Shown here piece by piece: positions 16,419 through 26,675 of a stretch of DNA of 64,000 nucleotides (positions are counted from its first letter, which is position 1; each line of letters opens with the position of its first letter). Both the position numbers and the translations under genes were made by a program. Source of the DNA: Burkholderiaceae bacterium (lineage in GTDB: Bacteria > Pseudomonadota > Gammaproteobacteria > Burkholderiales > Burkholderiaceae_C); the NCBI GenBank assembly GCA_024235895.1, contig JACKLM010000003.1:186001-250000 (forward strand), read 5' to 3'. The notes under the pieces were generated by a model. The model saw only the letters and a list, made by a program, of their open reading frames with translations. It searched no databases and had not been told where the DNA came from.

Positions 16419-18517
16419 ACCAGTGGATGGGCCAGTTCTCGGTCTACTTCGGCCCGCAGGCAGCGCGGCTCGCGGCGCTGACCGCGCCGCTGTTCGTCGT
16501 CATGATGCTGGCGATGATGGTGCTGCCGCTGCCTGCGTTCGCACTGGACCTGCTGTTCACCTTCAACATCGCGCTGGCGCTGATGGTGATGATGGTGGCG
16601 GCGCACATGGTCAAGCCGCTGGACTTCGCGGCCCTGCCGGCGGTGCTGCTGGTCACGACGCTGCTGCGCCTGTCGCTCAACGTCGCCTCCACGCGGGTCG
16701 TGTTGCTGCAGGGACACCAGGGCACCGGGGCGGCGGGCCAGGTGATCGAGTCCTTCGGCGAGGCGCTGATCGGTGGCAATTTCGCCGTCGGGCTGATCGT
16801 ATTCTCGATCCTGGTGGTGATCAACTTCATCGTCGTCACCAAGGGTGCGGAGCGCATCGCCGAGGTCGGAGCGCGTTTCACGCTGGACGCGATGCCGGGC
16901 AAGCAGATGGCGATCGACGCCGACCTCAACGCCGGGCTGATCGACGAGCAGCAGGCACGAGCCCGCCGCACCGAGGTCTCGCAAGAGGCGGACTTCTTCG
17001 GCTCGATGGACGGCGCCAGCAAGTACGTGCGCGGCGACGCGATCGCCGGGCTGCTGATCCTGTTCATCAACATCGTCGGCGGTCTCGTCATCGGCACCGT
17101 CACGCACGGGCTGCCGCTGGCGCAGGCGGCGCAGAACTACGTGCTGCTGGCGGTCGGTGACGCGCTGGTGGCGCAGATCCCGGCGCTGCTGATCTCGGTG
17201 GCGGCGGCGATCGTCGTCTCGCGCGTCGGCGGCGACACCGATGTCGGCACGCAGATCCGCGACCAGGTCTTCGCGTCGGCCAAGGCGGTGGCGGTCACGG
17301 GTGCCATCGTCGGCGCGCTCGGACTGGTGCCGGGGATGCCGCACCTGGTCTTCCTGCTGATCGGCGGCGCGCTGATCGGGTTCGCCTGGATCCTGCGAAC
17401 GCGCCAGCAGCGCGCCGCCGCCGAACCGTCACCGACGGCGGTGGCTGGCGACGCACCGGCCGCGGCCGAGGCGAGCTGGGACGACCTGCAGCCCGTCGAC
17501 ACGCTGGGGCTGGAGGTCGGCTACCGCCTGATCACGCTGGTCGACAGGGCGCGCGCCGCGCTGCCGGGCGCGGACCTCCTGGGCCGCATCAAGGGCGTGC
17601 GCAAGAAGTTCGCGCAGGATGTGGGCTTCCTGCCGCCGTCGGTGCACATCCGCGACAACCTCGAGCTCAAGCCGAGCGCGTACCGCGTCACGCTGCGCGG
17701 TGCGGTGGTCGGCGAGGGCGAGGCCTTCCCGGGCCAGCTGCTCGCGATCAACCCGGGCGGCGCCGTGCAACAGCTGCCGGGCACGCGCACGACCGATCCC
17801 GCGTTCGGGCTTCCCGCGGTCTGGATCGACGAGCGCCACCGCGAGGCGGCCCAGATGGGCGGGTATACGGTCGTTGATTGCGCGACCGTCGTGGCGACCC
17901 ATCTCTCACACTTGATGCAACTGAACGCCGCGAAGCTGCTGGGCCGGGTCGAGACGCAGCAGCTCGTCGAGCACGTGACGCGGCTGGCGCCGAAGCTGAT
18001 CGAAGACGTGGTCCCCAAGATGGTCGCAATCGCCACCCTGCAGAAGGTGCTGCAGCTGCTGCTGGAGGAGGGCGTGCACATTCGCGACATGCGCTCGATC
18101 GTCGAGGCGCTGGCCGAGCATGCCGGCACGGTCAGCGACCCGGGCGAGCTCGCGCGGCTGATCCGCATCCACCTCGCGCCGGCGATCGTGCAGCAGATCT
18201 ACGGGCCCGTGAAGGAGCTGGACGTCATCGCGCTCGAGCCCGAGCTCGAGCGGCTCGTCACCGGGGCGTTGACCTCGCCGCACGGTGCGGCGCTCGACCC
18301 CGGCGTGGCCGACACGCTCGGCCGCGGGGCGGCCGAGACCGCCCGGCAGCAGGAGGACCTGGGCGTGCCGGCCTGCCTGCTGGTGCCCGACCTGATCCGC
18401 GCGCCGATGGCGCGGCTGTTGCGGCGCGCCGCGCCGCGGCTGAAGGTGCTGGGGCACAGCGAGATCCCGGACACGCACACGATCCGCATCGGTTCGATCA
18501 TCGGAGGCACTGCATGA
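16415..18517 (+). CDS. flhA: Flagellar export gate protein FlhA
   Basis: This 700-residue protein is the large export-gate subunit, forming the ring that docks export substrates. About eight membrane segments fill residues 15-320, with the conserved FHIPEP-equivalent loop region LDAMPGKQMAIDADLNAGLI. The soluble C-terminal domain follows (FLPPSVHIRDNLELKPSAYR, VVDCATVVATHLSH). Start is GTG 16415. The stop overlaps a 34-codon ORF that in turn overlaps flhF. Confidence 0.97.
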   Translation: MNQWMGQFSVYFGPQAARLAALTAPLFVVMMLAMMVLPLPAFALDLLFTFNIALALMVMMVAAHMVKPLDFAALPAVLLVTTLLRLSLNVASTRVVLLQGHQGTGAAGQVIESFGEALIGGNFAVGLIVFSILVVINFIVVTKGAERIAEVGARFTLDAMPGKQMAIDADLNAGLIDEQQARARRTEVSQEADFFGSMDGASKYVRGDAIAGLLILFINIVGGLVIGTVTHGLPLAQAAQNYVLLAVGDALVAQIPALLISVAAAIVVSRVGGDTDVGTQIRDQVFASAKAVAVTGAIVGALGLVPGMPHLVFLLIGGALIGFAWILRTRQQRAAAEPSPTAVAGDAPAAAEASWDDLQPVDTLGLEVGYRLITLVDRARAALPGADLLGRIKGVRKKFAQDVGFLPPSVHIRDNLELKPSAYRVTLRGAVVGEGEAFPGQLLAINPGGAVQQLPGTRTTDPAFGLPAVWIDERHREAAQMGGYTVVDCATVVATHLSHLMQLNAAKLLGRVETQQLVEHVTRLAPKLIEDVVPKMVAIATLQKVLQLLLEEGVHIRDMRSIVEALAEHAGTVSDPGELARLIRIHLAPAIVQQIYGPVKELDVIALEPELERLVTGALTSPHGAALDPGVADTLGRGAAETARQQEDLGVPACLLVPDLIRAPMARLLRRAAPRLKVLGHSEIPDTHTIRIGSIIGGTA

Positions 18518-18614
18518 CCCGCCACACCCCACGATGCGCCGACGCCGGCGCACTCCCCCGTGAGGCAGCGCCCGTCGTGGCGGCTGGCCGCCGCGGCGCA
18601 GGCCCGGAGACGGC

Positions 18615-18618
<4 letters not shown>
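18514..18618 (+). CDS. Small ORF bridging flhA and flhF (34 aa, unknown)
   Basis: The ORF begins at the ATGA overlapping the flhA stop and ends at an ATGA overlapping the flhF start, so ribosomes could pass through all three frames without release. The 34-residue peptide is Ala/Arg/Pro-rich and matches no family I know. Whether the peptide is stable or functional cannot be told; the perfect double overlap is the reason for listing it. Confidence 0.3.
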
Positions 18619-20405
<1,787 letters not shown>

Positions 20406-20449
20406 GTGCAGGCGGCACGACCGAATCCAGCTCCGACGAGGCACGACCG

Positions 20450-21286
20450 ATGCGCGCCCAGGTCGCCGTCCACGCCGAACTCCCGCGCGACCAGGCGCAC
20501 GGCCTGAGGCGGCTCTTCGCCGGCGTGCGCCCGCGGGCGACGATCGCGCTGGCCGCCAACCCGCATGTGCCGTTCACCGCGCCCGTGCTCGACCAGCTCG
20601 CGCGCGCGCTGGCCGGTGCGCAGCGGCGCGTCCTGGTGCTCGATGCCGCCGACGGCGCGCCTGCGCCGTCCGAGCTGGCCGCCCTGGACCTGGCCGCCGC
20701 GGTGGTTCCGCTCGGCCCGGCGCTGGACTACCTCGCCGCACGCGGCTTGCCGCGCGCCTGGGTCGATACGCGGGGCTCGTCGGCACGGCTGCTCGACGCC
20801 GCGCTGGACGCCGCGCCGCGTGCCGACGTGCTGCTCGTTCACGCCGGCGCGTCGGACCTGGCGCGCATGTTCCAGCGTCGCGCGGCGCGGCCGTTGCTGG
20901 TCTGCGGGGACGACCCCGAGAGTCTGAAGCACGCCTATGCCTCGTTGAAGCTGCTGGCGTTGCGCTGCGGGCTGCTCAGTTTCGACCTGGTGCTCGCCGC
21001 CGCGTCAGGTGGCGCGCGGCTGCCGCGCATCGCCTCCAGCCTGGCCGATTGCGCCGACGCCTTCATCGGCGCCACGTTGCACGGCTGGGCGGTCGTCGAC
21101 CCCGCGGCGTCGGCGCTGGCGCCACCCCCGGACGGGCTCGTCGCCCTGGCACGGGCCCAGCTCGCGCTGGGCGACGACGCGGCCCGGCGGCCCGAGACGG
21201 CGGGGGCCGCCGGTCGCGCCGCAGCGCCGCCGATCGGCTGGCGCACCGCCGGCGAACCGGTGCCCGCGGCGGCTCGGCTCGGCTGA
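20450..21286 (+). CDS. FlhG/MinD-like protein lacking the Walker A motif
   Basis: This 278-residue protein occupies the flhG (fleN, ylxH) slot between flhF and fliA. FlhG is a ParA/MinD-type ATPase that restrains FlhF and flagellar number. The fold is recognisable: TIALAANPHVPFTAPVLDQL aligns to the P-loop strand, VLVLDAADGAPAPSELAAL to the Walker A' / switch I area, and ADVLLVHAGAS to the Walker B strand. However, the KGGVGKT signature is absent, so ATP binding is doubtful. The ATG at 20450 lies 44 bp after flhF. Orthology is inferred largely from position. Confidence 0.65.
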   Translation: MRAQVAVHAELPRDQAHGLRRLFAGVRPRATIALAANPHVPFTAPVLDQLARALAGAQRRVLVLDAADGAPAPSELAALDLAAAVVPLGPALDYLAARGLPRAWVDTRGSSARLLDAALDAAPRADVLLVHAGASDLARMFQRRAARPLLVCGDDPESLKHAYASLKLLALRCGLLSFDLVLAAASGGARLPRIASSLADCADAFIGATLHGWAVVDPAASALAPPPDGLVALARAQLALGDDAARRPETAGAAGRAAAPPIGWRTAGEPVPAAARLG

Positions 21287-21348
21287 GCCGCCGGCCGCCA
21301 CGACGATCCGAACCCACGACCCCGAACCCCCGAAGAGGCTGCTCCGAC

Positions 21349-22062
21349 ATGTACACCGCGCAGGGAAGACTCGACGCCTCGGCGATGCTCAAGCAGTACA
21401 GCCCGCTGGTGCGGCGGCTGGCGCACCAGATGATCGCCAAGCTGCCGGCCAACGTCGAGATCGACGACCTGATCCAGGTCGGCATGATCGGCCTGTCGGA
21501 CGCGCTGAGCCGCTTCGACGTCGGGCAGGGGGTGCAGTTCGAGACCTTCGCCACCCAGCGCATCCGAGGCGCGATGCTCGACGAGCTGCGCGGCAACGAC
21601 TGGATGAGCCGCGGCGACCGCCGCCACCAGCGTGCGATCGAGGCTGCGGTGCACAGGCTCGAACAGCGTCACCAGCGCGCGCCGACCGAGGGCGAGATCG
21701 CGGCCGAGATGGGGATGACCCTGGCCGAGTACCAGGAGCTGCTGGTCAAGGTGCGCGGCACGCAGCTCGTGCACCTCGAGGACATGAACGGCGACGAGGG
21801 GGACCACGACTTCCTGGACCGCCATGTCGCCGACGCCGAGGCCAACCCGCTGGCACGGCTGACCGACCGCCGCATGCGCGAGGCGCTGGTCGAGGCGATC
21901 AAGAACCTGCCCGAGCGCGAGCAGTTCGTCATGAGCATGTATTACGAACACGACATGAACCTGAAGGAGATCGCCGCCGTGCTCAAGGTCACCGAAAGCC
22001 GTGTCTGTCAGCTCCACAGCCAGTCGATCGCGCGCCTGCGCGCGCGGCTGCGCGAGTGGTAA
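21349..22062 (+). CDS. fliA: Flagellar sigma factor sigma-28 (FliA)
   Basis: This 237-residue sigma factor directs RNA polymerase to late flagellar promoters. Region 2 is seen in DDLIQVGMIGLSDALSRFD and FETFATQRIRGAMLDELR, region 3 in HQRAPTEGEIAAEMGM, and region 4 in LPEREQFVMSMYYEHDMNLK with the helix-turn-helix EIAAVLKVTESRVCQLHSQS. It is presumably held inactive by FlgM, encoded at 26215-26514. Matching promoters lie upstream of motA, flgM and flgG. Confidence 0.97.
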   Translation: MYTAQGRLDASAMLKQYSPLVRRLAHQMIAKLPANVEIDDLIQVGMIGLSDALSRFDVGQGVQFETFATQRIRGAMLDELRGNDWMSRGDRRHQRAIEAAVHRLEQRHQRAPTEGEIAAEMGMTLAEYQELLVKVRGTQLVHLEDMNGDEGDHDFLDRHVADAEANPLARLTDRRMREALVEAIKNLPEREQFVMSMYYEHDMNLKEIAAVLKVTESRVCQLHSQSIARLRARLREW

Positions 22063-22073
22063 GGGGGTTTGCC

Positions 22074-23444
22074 ATGCTCATGCAGCGCCGCCGCCACGCC
22101 ACGGCCGTCGACGAGGCCGCTGTCGCCCCCACCAGCGACCGTGCGCCAGCGAGCGCGGGCGTCGTCGATGCCGCCCTGCTCGAGACGATGAGTCGACACG
22201 CGTCCGAGACCGGGCGCGAGGCGGCGGAAGTGCGCGGCGCGATCGCCGACGCGCACGCCGGTGTCGCTGCGCAGGCCGCGGCGATGCAGTCGCTCGCTGC
22301 GCAGGTCCGCGAGGTCACGCAGGCGCAGGCGGCGATCGGCGAGGCGGCGGGCGCCGGCCGCGAGGCGGTCGCGCGTGCCGGTGACGCAGTCCGCGCGGTC
22401 GGCGGCGAGGTCGGCGCGGTGGTCGAGACGTTGCGCGAAGTCGGCACTGCCGCTGGCCAGATCACGCAGATCGCGCTGCAAACGCGGCTGGTCGCGTTCA
22501 ACGCGTCGGTCGAGGCCAAGCGGGCGGGTGACGCCGGACGCGGATTCGGGGTCGTGGCCGACGCGGTCAAGGATCTCGCGGCCCAGGTCGAGTCGTCTTC
22601 CAAGCGCATCATGGGCACGATCGCCGAGCTCGACGCGCGCATCGCGACGCTGGCACGCGAGATCCGCGCGCGCGACGGCGCGGCCGAGGATGCCGGGGCC
22701 GTGCATCGCGCGCTCGACGAGGTTGCCGCCGCGGTCGACCGCATCGGCGGCGCGGCGCGCGACAGCGCCGGCGTCTGCGGCGCGCTGGATCGGCGCATGG
22801 GTTCGCTGGAGACCGACATGCACGGCTGCAGCGCCAGGCTGGACGCCGTGCTCGGGCGTACCGAGACCTTCCTTCAGGCCTCCGAGCAGATGATCGAGGC
22901 GCTTGCCGCCAGCGGGCATCGCAGCACCGACACGCCCTACATCGAAGCGGCGCAGCGGGCCGCAGCCCAGATCGCGGCGCAGCTCGAGCGGGCACTGGCC
23001 GAGCGGCGCGTCGGCCGCGACGAGCTGTTCGACGAGGATTACAGGCCGGTGCCGGGCACCGACCCGCAGCAGCACATGACGCGCTTCGTGGCCCTGGCCG
23101 AGGACTTGTTCCCGGCGGTGCAGGAGCCGGTGCTGCAGATGTCGGACAAGGTCGTGTTCTGCATCGCGGTTGACCGCAACGGCTACATCCCCTGCCACAA
23201 CCGGCAGTACAACCACGCACAGCGCGCCGGCGATGCGGCATGGAACCAGCGCCACGCGCGCGGTCGCCGCATCTTCGACGACCGCACGGGGCTGGCCTCG
23301 GCGCGCAACCGGCGGCCGTTCCTGCTGCAGACCTACCGCCGCGACATGGGTGGTGGTCAGTTCGTCGTCATGAAGGAGGTCGCGGTGCCGATCACCGTCG
23401 GCGGGCGTCATTGGGGCGGACTGAGGCTGGCGTTCCGGTTCTGA
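22074..23444 (+). CDS. Soluble methyl-accepting chemotaxis protein, sensor at C-terminus
   Basis: This 456-residue protein starts at ATG 22074 after an AAGGGGG site and lies 11 bp after fliA. Residues about 40-290 form a coiled-coil MCP signalling domain (ITQIALQTRLVAFNASVEAK, AGRGFGVVADAVKDLA is the hairpin-tip region). Residues about 320-456 form a separate globular domain (VLQMSDKVVFCIAVDRNGYI, PCHNRQYNH, FLLQTYRRDMGGG) resembling a Cache/PAS-type ligand module. There is no membrane segment, so it should be cytoplasmic, with the input domain behind the output domain. The ligand is unknown. Confidence 0.88.
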   Translation: MLMQRRRHATAVDEAAVAPTSDRAPASAGVVDAALLETMSRHASETGREAAEVRGAIADAHAGVAAQAAAMQSLAAQVREVTQAQAAIGEAAGAGREAVARAGDAVRAVGGEVGAVVETLREVGTAAGQITQIALQTRLVAFNASVEAKRAGDAGRGFGVVADAVKDLAAQVESSSKRIMGTIAELDARIATLAREIRARDGAAEDAGAVHRALDEVAAAVDRIGGAARDSAGVCGALDRRMGSLETDMHGCSARLDAVLGRTETFLQASEQMIEALAASGHRSTDTPYIEAAQRAAAQIAAQLERALAERRVGRDELFDEDYRPVPGTDPQQHMTRFVALAEDLFPAVQEPVLQMSDKVVFCIAVDRNGYIPCHNRQYNHAQRAGDAAWNQRHARGRRIFDDRTGLASARNRRPFLLQTYRRDMGGGQFVVMKEVAVPITVGGRHWGGLRLAFRF

Positions 23445-23453
23445 GCCGAGCTT

Positions 23454-23480
23454 CGTCCCGGCCTGGTCGCCGACGGGACG
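23454..23480. terminator. Hairpin between convergent chemoreceptor and kinase genes
   Basis: CGTCCCG and CGGGACG make a perfect 7-bp stem around a 13-nt loop in the 43-bp convergent gap. It could end transcription in both directions, but there is no T tract on either side. Confidence 0.35.
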
Positions 23481-23487
23481 CGGCGCG

Positions 23488-25689
23488 CTAAGGCACGGCC
23501 GCGGGCTGCGGAGCGCGCGCGGCGAGCGTGACCTCGAAGCACGCGCCCCGGCCTGACTCGCTGTGCGCGGCCACGCCGCCACCGTGGCGTTCGACGAGAC
23601 GGGCGACGATCGTCAGCCCGAGGCCGGTACCTTGATAGTCCTGCTCGGCGTGGAGGCGCGCGAAGGGCTTGAACAGGCGATCGACGCGCGCCGGGTCGAA
23701 GCCCGCGCCGTTGTCCTCGATGCGCAACTGCAGCCGGCCGTCTCCGTCGACGTGGCCGGCGACGTGCACGGTGGGTGCCTCGACGTGGCGCGTGAACTTG
23801 GCGGCATTGCCGAGCAGGTTGGTCAGCACGATACGCATCGCCGGCGCCGAGGCCCAGGCGATCAGGCCGGGCTCGATGTCCCACGCGATCGGCGCGCGGC
23901 GCGCCAGCGGAGGCAGTGTGGCGGCGATCTCGGCGGCCAGCGCACTCAGATCCACGATATCGAAGCGCAGCGACTCGTTGGCCGAGCGTGCCAGCATCAG
24001 CAGTCCGTCGACCGTCTGGCGCATGTGGCGCGCGGCGCCGAGCTGCATCTCGACGAGTTCCAGGTCCTCGGCCGCGAGCCGGTCGCCGGCCTTGCTCACG
24101 AGCAGCTGCGCCAGCCCCTGGACATGTCCGATCGGCGTTCGCAGCTCGTGCGCGAGCTCTCGCGCGAAGGCCTCGAGGTCGCGGTTGACGCGCTCGAGCT
24201 CCGCGGTGCGCTCCGACACCGCACGCTGCAGCGCCTCGTTGTGTCGCATCAGCAACCGCTCGGCCTCGCGTCGCAGCGTCTGGTCACGGCCGACGCCATG
24301 GTAGCCGACGAAGCGCCCGGCGCCGTCGAAGCGGGGCACGGCGCTGATGGTGACGATGCGCTGCGCGTCGCCGGACAGGTGGATCGTGAGCTCGACATCG
24401 CGATAGGGTCGCCGCTCGGCGATATCCCGCCTGAACGCATCCCAGTCGGCGGGTGCCATCGCGTGCGGGAAGGCCTCCCACGGCCGCAGGCCCTCGGCGT
24501 GCTCGGCCAGTGCGCCGAAGCGCCGCGCCAGCTCGGGGCGCAGTGGCAGCATCCGATGCTCGGTGTCGGTCTCGAAGTAGTAGTCGGACGCCAGGCCGGC
24601 CATCAGGGCCCAGCGCTGGTCGCTCGCGCGCAGCGCATCGTGTGCGCGCCTGCGCTCGGTGTCGTCGCGGCCGACGCCCTCGTAGCCGGCGAAGGCGCCG
24701 GCGGCGTCGACGCGCGGGCGGCCGCTGATCGCCAGCCAGCGCTCGTCGCCCCCGGGCAGGCGGGCCCGGAAGCCCATGTCGCGAAAGGCGCGCTGCGCCT
24801 GCATCGCCTGCGTCAGCCGCGACCAATCGCCGCCGGCGGGCTCGAGCGCGGGGATCTCGTCGTGGCGGCGACCGATCAGGGCGTCGACCGCCATGCCCGG
24901 GAGTGCGGCCAGCGGCCCGGTGCCCGACATCCAGGCCAGACGGTGCGCGTCGTCGGTCTCCCAGTACCAGTCGGCCGCCAGTTCGGCCAGCGCGCGCCAG
25001 CGTCGCTCACTGGTGCCGAGCACCTCCTCGACGCCGGCGGCCAGCGCGTCGAACGCCGACGGTGCCCCCAGTCGTGCGTCGCCCAGCGGCCGCAAGGCTG
25101 CCTGCCATTCGCCGCGTCCGAGATCACTCGTCGCCCGGCGCAACGCGTGGCGTAGCACGCCACGCTGGCGCCGCATCGCCATCGCGGTGACGCCGAGTAC
25201 CACCGCGGCGGCGAGGGCGACTATGGCCAGCAGGGTCTCGACGCGCTGGTGGGGGGTCAGGCGCTGCGCCAGCCCGTCTCCGCCCAGCGCCTCGGTGCGG
25301 CTCAGCAGCGCACGCAGCGCCTGTGCGGTGGCGAGGCGGTCGCCGTCGGCGGCGGCCGCCTGCACCCGGGCACGGCCGGCGTCGAAGTCCGCAGCCTGCC
25401 CGGCGGGCGGTCTCAACGGGGCCAGCGTGCGTACCGCGTCGTCGGGCTCTGCGCCGGCAGCCAGCGCAAGGGCCGCTGCCGTCGTGGCGTCGATCCAGGT
25501 GCGTGCAGCCGCGGCGGAGGCAGCCTCGGCATCGTGGCGCCAGGCAGCCAGCAGCGCCCACGCCGCGAGCAGTGCGAGCACGAGCGCGCCGGCACCCACC
25601 AGCAGGTGCAGCGGCGCGTGGCGGCGCGTGTGCGAGCGTAGAGGGTCAGGGCGCGTCGACGCGCCCGCAGGATCGGTCGCGGAAGCCAA
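23488..25689 (-). CDS. PAS-PAS sensor histidine kinase
   Basis: Two hydrophobic segments (residues about 28-48 and 150-172) flank a periplasmic region. Two PAS domains follow (WYWETDDAHRLAWMSGTG, YYFETDTEHRMLPLRPE). The HisKA box is ELAHELRTPIGHVQGL and the ATPase boxes are NLLGNAAKFT, DNGAGFD and GTGLGLTI, so all catalytic parts are intact. The start is uncertain: the only usual start codon after flgN in this frame is TTG 25689, giving 733 residues. No response regulator is adjacent; its place at the end of the flgA-flgM-flgN unit hints at a link to motility. Confidence 0.82.
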   Translation of the reverse strand: MASATDPAGASTRPDPLRSHTRRHAPLHLLVGAGALVLALLAAWALLAAWRHDAEAASAAAARTWIDATTAAALALAAGAEPDDAVRTLAPLRPPAGQAADFDAGRARVQAAAADGDRLATAQALRALLSRTEALGGDGLAQRLTPHQRVETLLAIVALAAAVVLGVTAMAMRRQRGVLRHALRRATSDLGRGEWQAALRPLGDARLGAPSAFDALAAGVEEVLGTSERRWRALAELAADWYWETDDAHRLAWMSGTGPLAALPGMAVDALIGRRHDEIPALEPAGGDWSRLTQAMQAQRAFRDMGFRARLPGGDERWLAISGRPRVDAAGAFAGYEGVGRDDTERRRAHDALRASDQRWALMAGLASDYYFETDTEHRMLPLRPELARRFGALAEHAEGLRPWEAFPHAMAPADWDAFRRDIAERRPYRDVELTIHLSGDAQRIVTISAVPRFDGAGRFVGYHGVGRDQTLRREAERLLMRHNEALQRAVSERTAELERVNRDLEAFARELAHELRTPIGHVQGLAQLLVSKAGDRLAAEDLELVEMQLGAARHMRQTVDGLLMLARSANESLRFDIVDLSALAAEIAATLPPLARRAPIAWDIEPGLIAWASAPAMRIVLTNLLGNAAKFTRHVEAPTVHVAGHVDGDGRLQLRIEDNGAGFDPARVDRLFKPFARLHAEQDYQGTGLGLTIVARLVERHGGGVAAHSESGRGACFEVTLAARAPQPAAVP

Positions 25690-25810
25690 GAACCAAGTCG
25701 AAGAGATCCCGGATGCATCGCCCGGGCATTGGAGTCCCTGCGCGCTATTGTGATACGGGATCGCGTTCGAGCCGACCGCTGATGCCGCGGGCGGCGCGTG
25801 GCGCGCGCCG

Positions 25811-26203
25811 TCAGCCGTGCAGGTCGGCGCCTCGCGCCACGCGCTCGCCGCTGCCGTCGGCCGCATAGACGGCAGCACCGGCACCCGGCAAGAGGACGTC
25901 GATGGCGCGGTCCAGCGCGGCGGTGGCGCGTGCCAGCACCTCACGCTGTGCCGCGACCTGGCCGGTGGCGACCATCAGCCGGCGGCGCAGCGGATGCGGA
26001 ATCGCGCCGCGCCGGGCGGCACGGCCGAAGCCGTCGAGCGCACTGGCCAGCGCGCGGTGCAGCGCCGCGGCCTCGACCTCGATCAGGCCGGCGTCGCGCT
26101 GGCCCAGCGCGGCGCTGAGCGCCCCCAGGCGCTCCTCGACGGCCGCCAGCGGGGGTTCGAGCTCGTCGGAGCGAGCGCCGACGGGGATGGGGTTCGTGCT
26201 CAC
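25811..26203 (-). CDS. flgN: Flagellar export chaperone FlgN
   Basis: This 130-residue, mostly helical protein sits directly after flgM (11-bp gap) and matches FlgN in length and layout. FlgN chaperones the hook-junction proteins FlgK and FlgL, both encoded in this window. The sequence is poorly conserved (LEPPLAAVEERLGALSAALG at the N-terminus, AAALDRAIDVLLPG near the end), so the call rests on context and helical composition. Start is GTG 26203. Confidence 0.82.
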   Translation of the reverse strand: MSTNPIPVGARSDELEPPLAAVEERLGALSAALGQRDAGLIEVEAAALHRALASALDGFGRAARRGAIPHPLRRRLMVATGQVAAQREVLARATAALDRAIDVLLPGAGAAVYAADGSGERVARGADLHG

Positions 26204-26214
26204 CGGCAGGCAGC

Positions 26215-26514
26215 TCAGCTCGGGTTGCCGCCGAGAAGCTCTTGCGCGTTGGCGATCAGCTTGTCGGCGATCGCCTCGGCGTTGACCTCGAAACGGCCGT
26301 CGCGGATCGCCTGCGCGATGCGCTCGACTTTGGCGGAGTCGAAACTGCCGTCGTCGGCACCGGCGGTGCCGGACAAGTTGCCGCTGGACAGCTCGACGCG
26401 CGCGCTCGGCTCCGCCGCGTTGCCGGCCCCCGGGCTACCGCCGGGGCGGCGCTCGGTGCGATCGGTCGCGCCGGTGGCCGCGGCGTGGGCGAGGTCAATG
26501 GGTCCGATCTTCAT
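26215..26514 (-). CDS. flgM: Anti-sigma-28 factor FlgM
   Basis: This 99-residue protein holds FliA inactive until it is exported through the finished hook-basal body. It begins MKIGPIDL, a typical FlgM start, has a disordered Gly/Ala/Pro-rich first half, and a C-terminal FliA-binding half with VERIAQAIRDGRFEVNAEAIADKLI. The ATG at 26514 has a GGAG before it. A consensus sigma-28 promoter lies 54-80 bp upstream, giving the known autoregulatory loop. Confidence 0.95.
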   Translation of the reverse strand: MKIGPIDLAHAAATGATDRTERRPGGSPGAGNAAEPSARVELSSGNLSGTAGADDGSFDSAKVERIAQAIRDGRFEVNAEAIADKLIANAQELLGGNPS

Positions 26515-26567
26515 GGCAGGCTCCGACGGCGTGGGTGCGGGGATGGGGCCGCGTGGGGTTGGACGGA

Positions 26568-26594
26568 CTATCGGCAGGCACGATCCGGACTTTA
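26568..26594 (-). promoter_or_regulatory. Sigma-28 promoter of flgM-flgN
   Basis: On the minus strand TAAA (26594-26591) is followed after 15 bp by GCCGATAG (26575-26568). This differs from the sigma-28 consensus only in the last base of the -10. It lies between flgA and flgM, so flgM can be made both from the flgA transcript and from its own late promoter. Confidence 0.85.
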
Positions 26595-26675
26595 GGCCGA
26601 TTCGGGTGCCGCGGGCCGACGGCAAGCCGGGTGGCGAGGCGATGGCCAGGGACCCGGGCATGCCCGGCGATGCGT

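Noticed and set aside
25413..25718. Minus-strand ATG ORF overlapping the kinase start
   Set aside because: Different frame from the kinase; Arg/Pro-rich shadow with no similarity, although its ATG is better than the kinase TTG.
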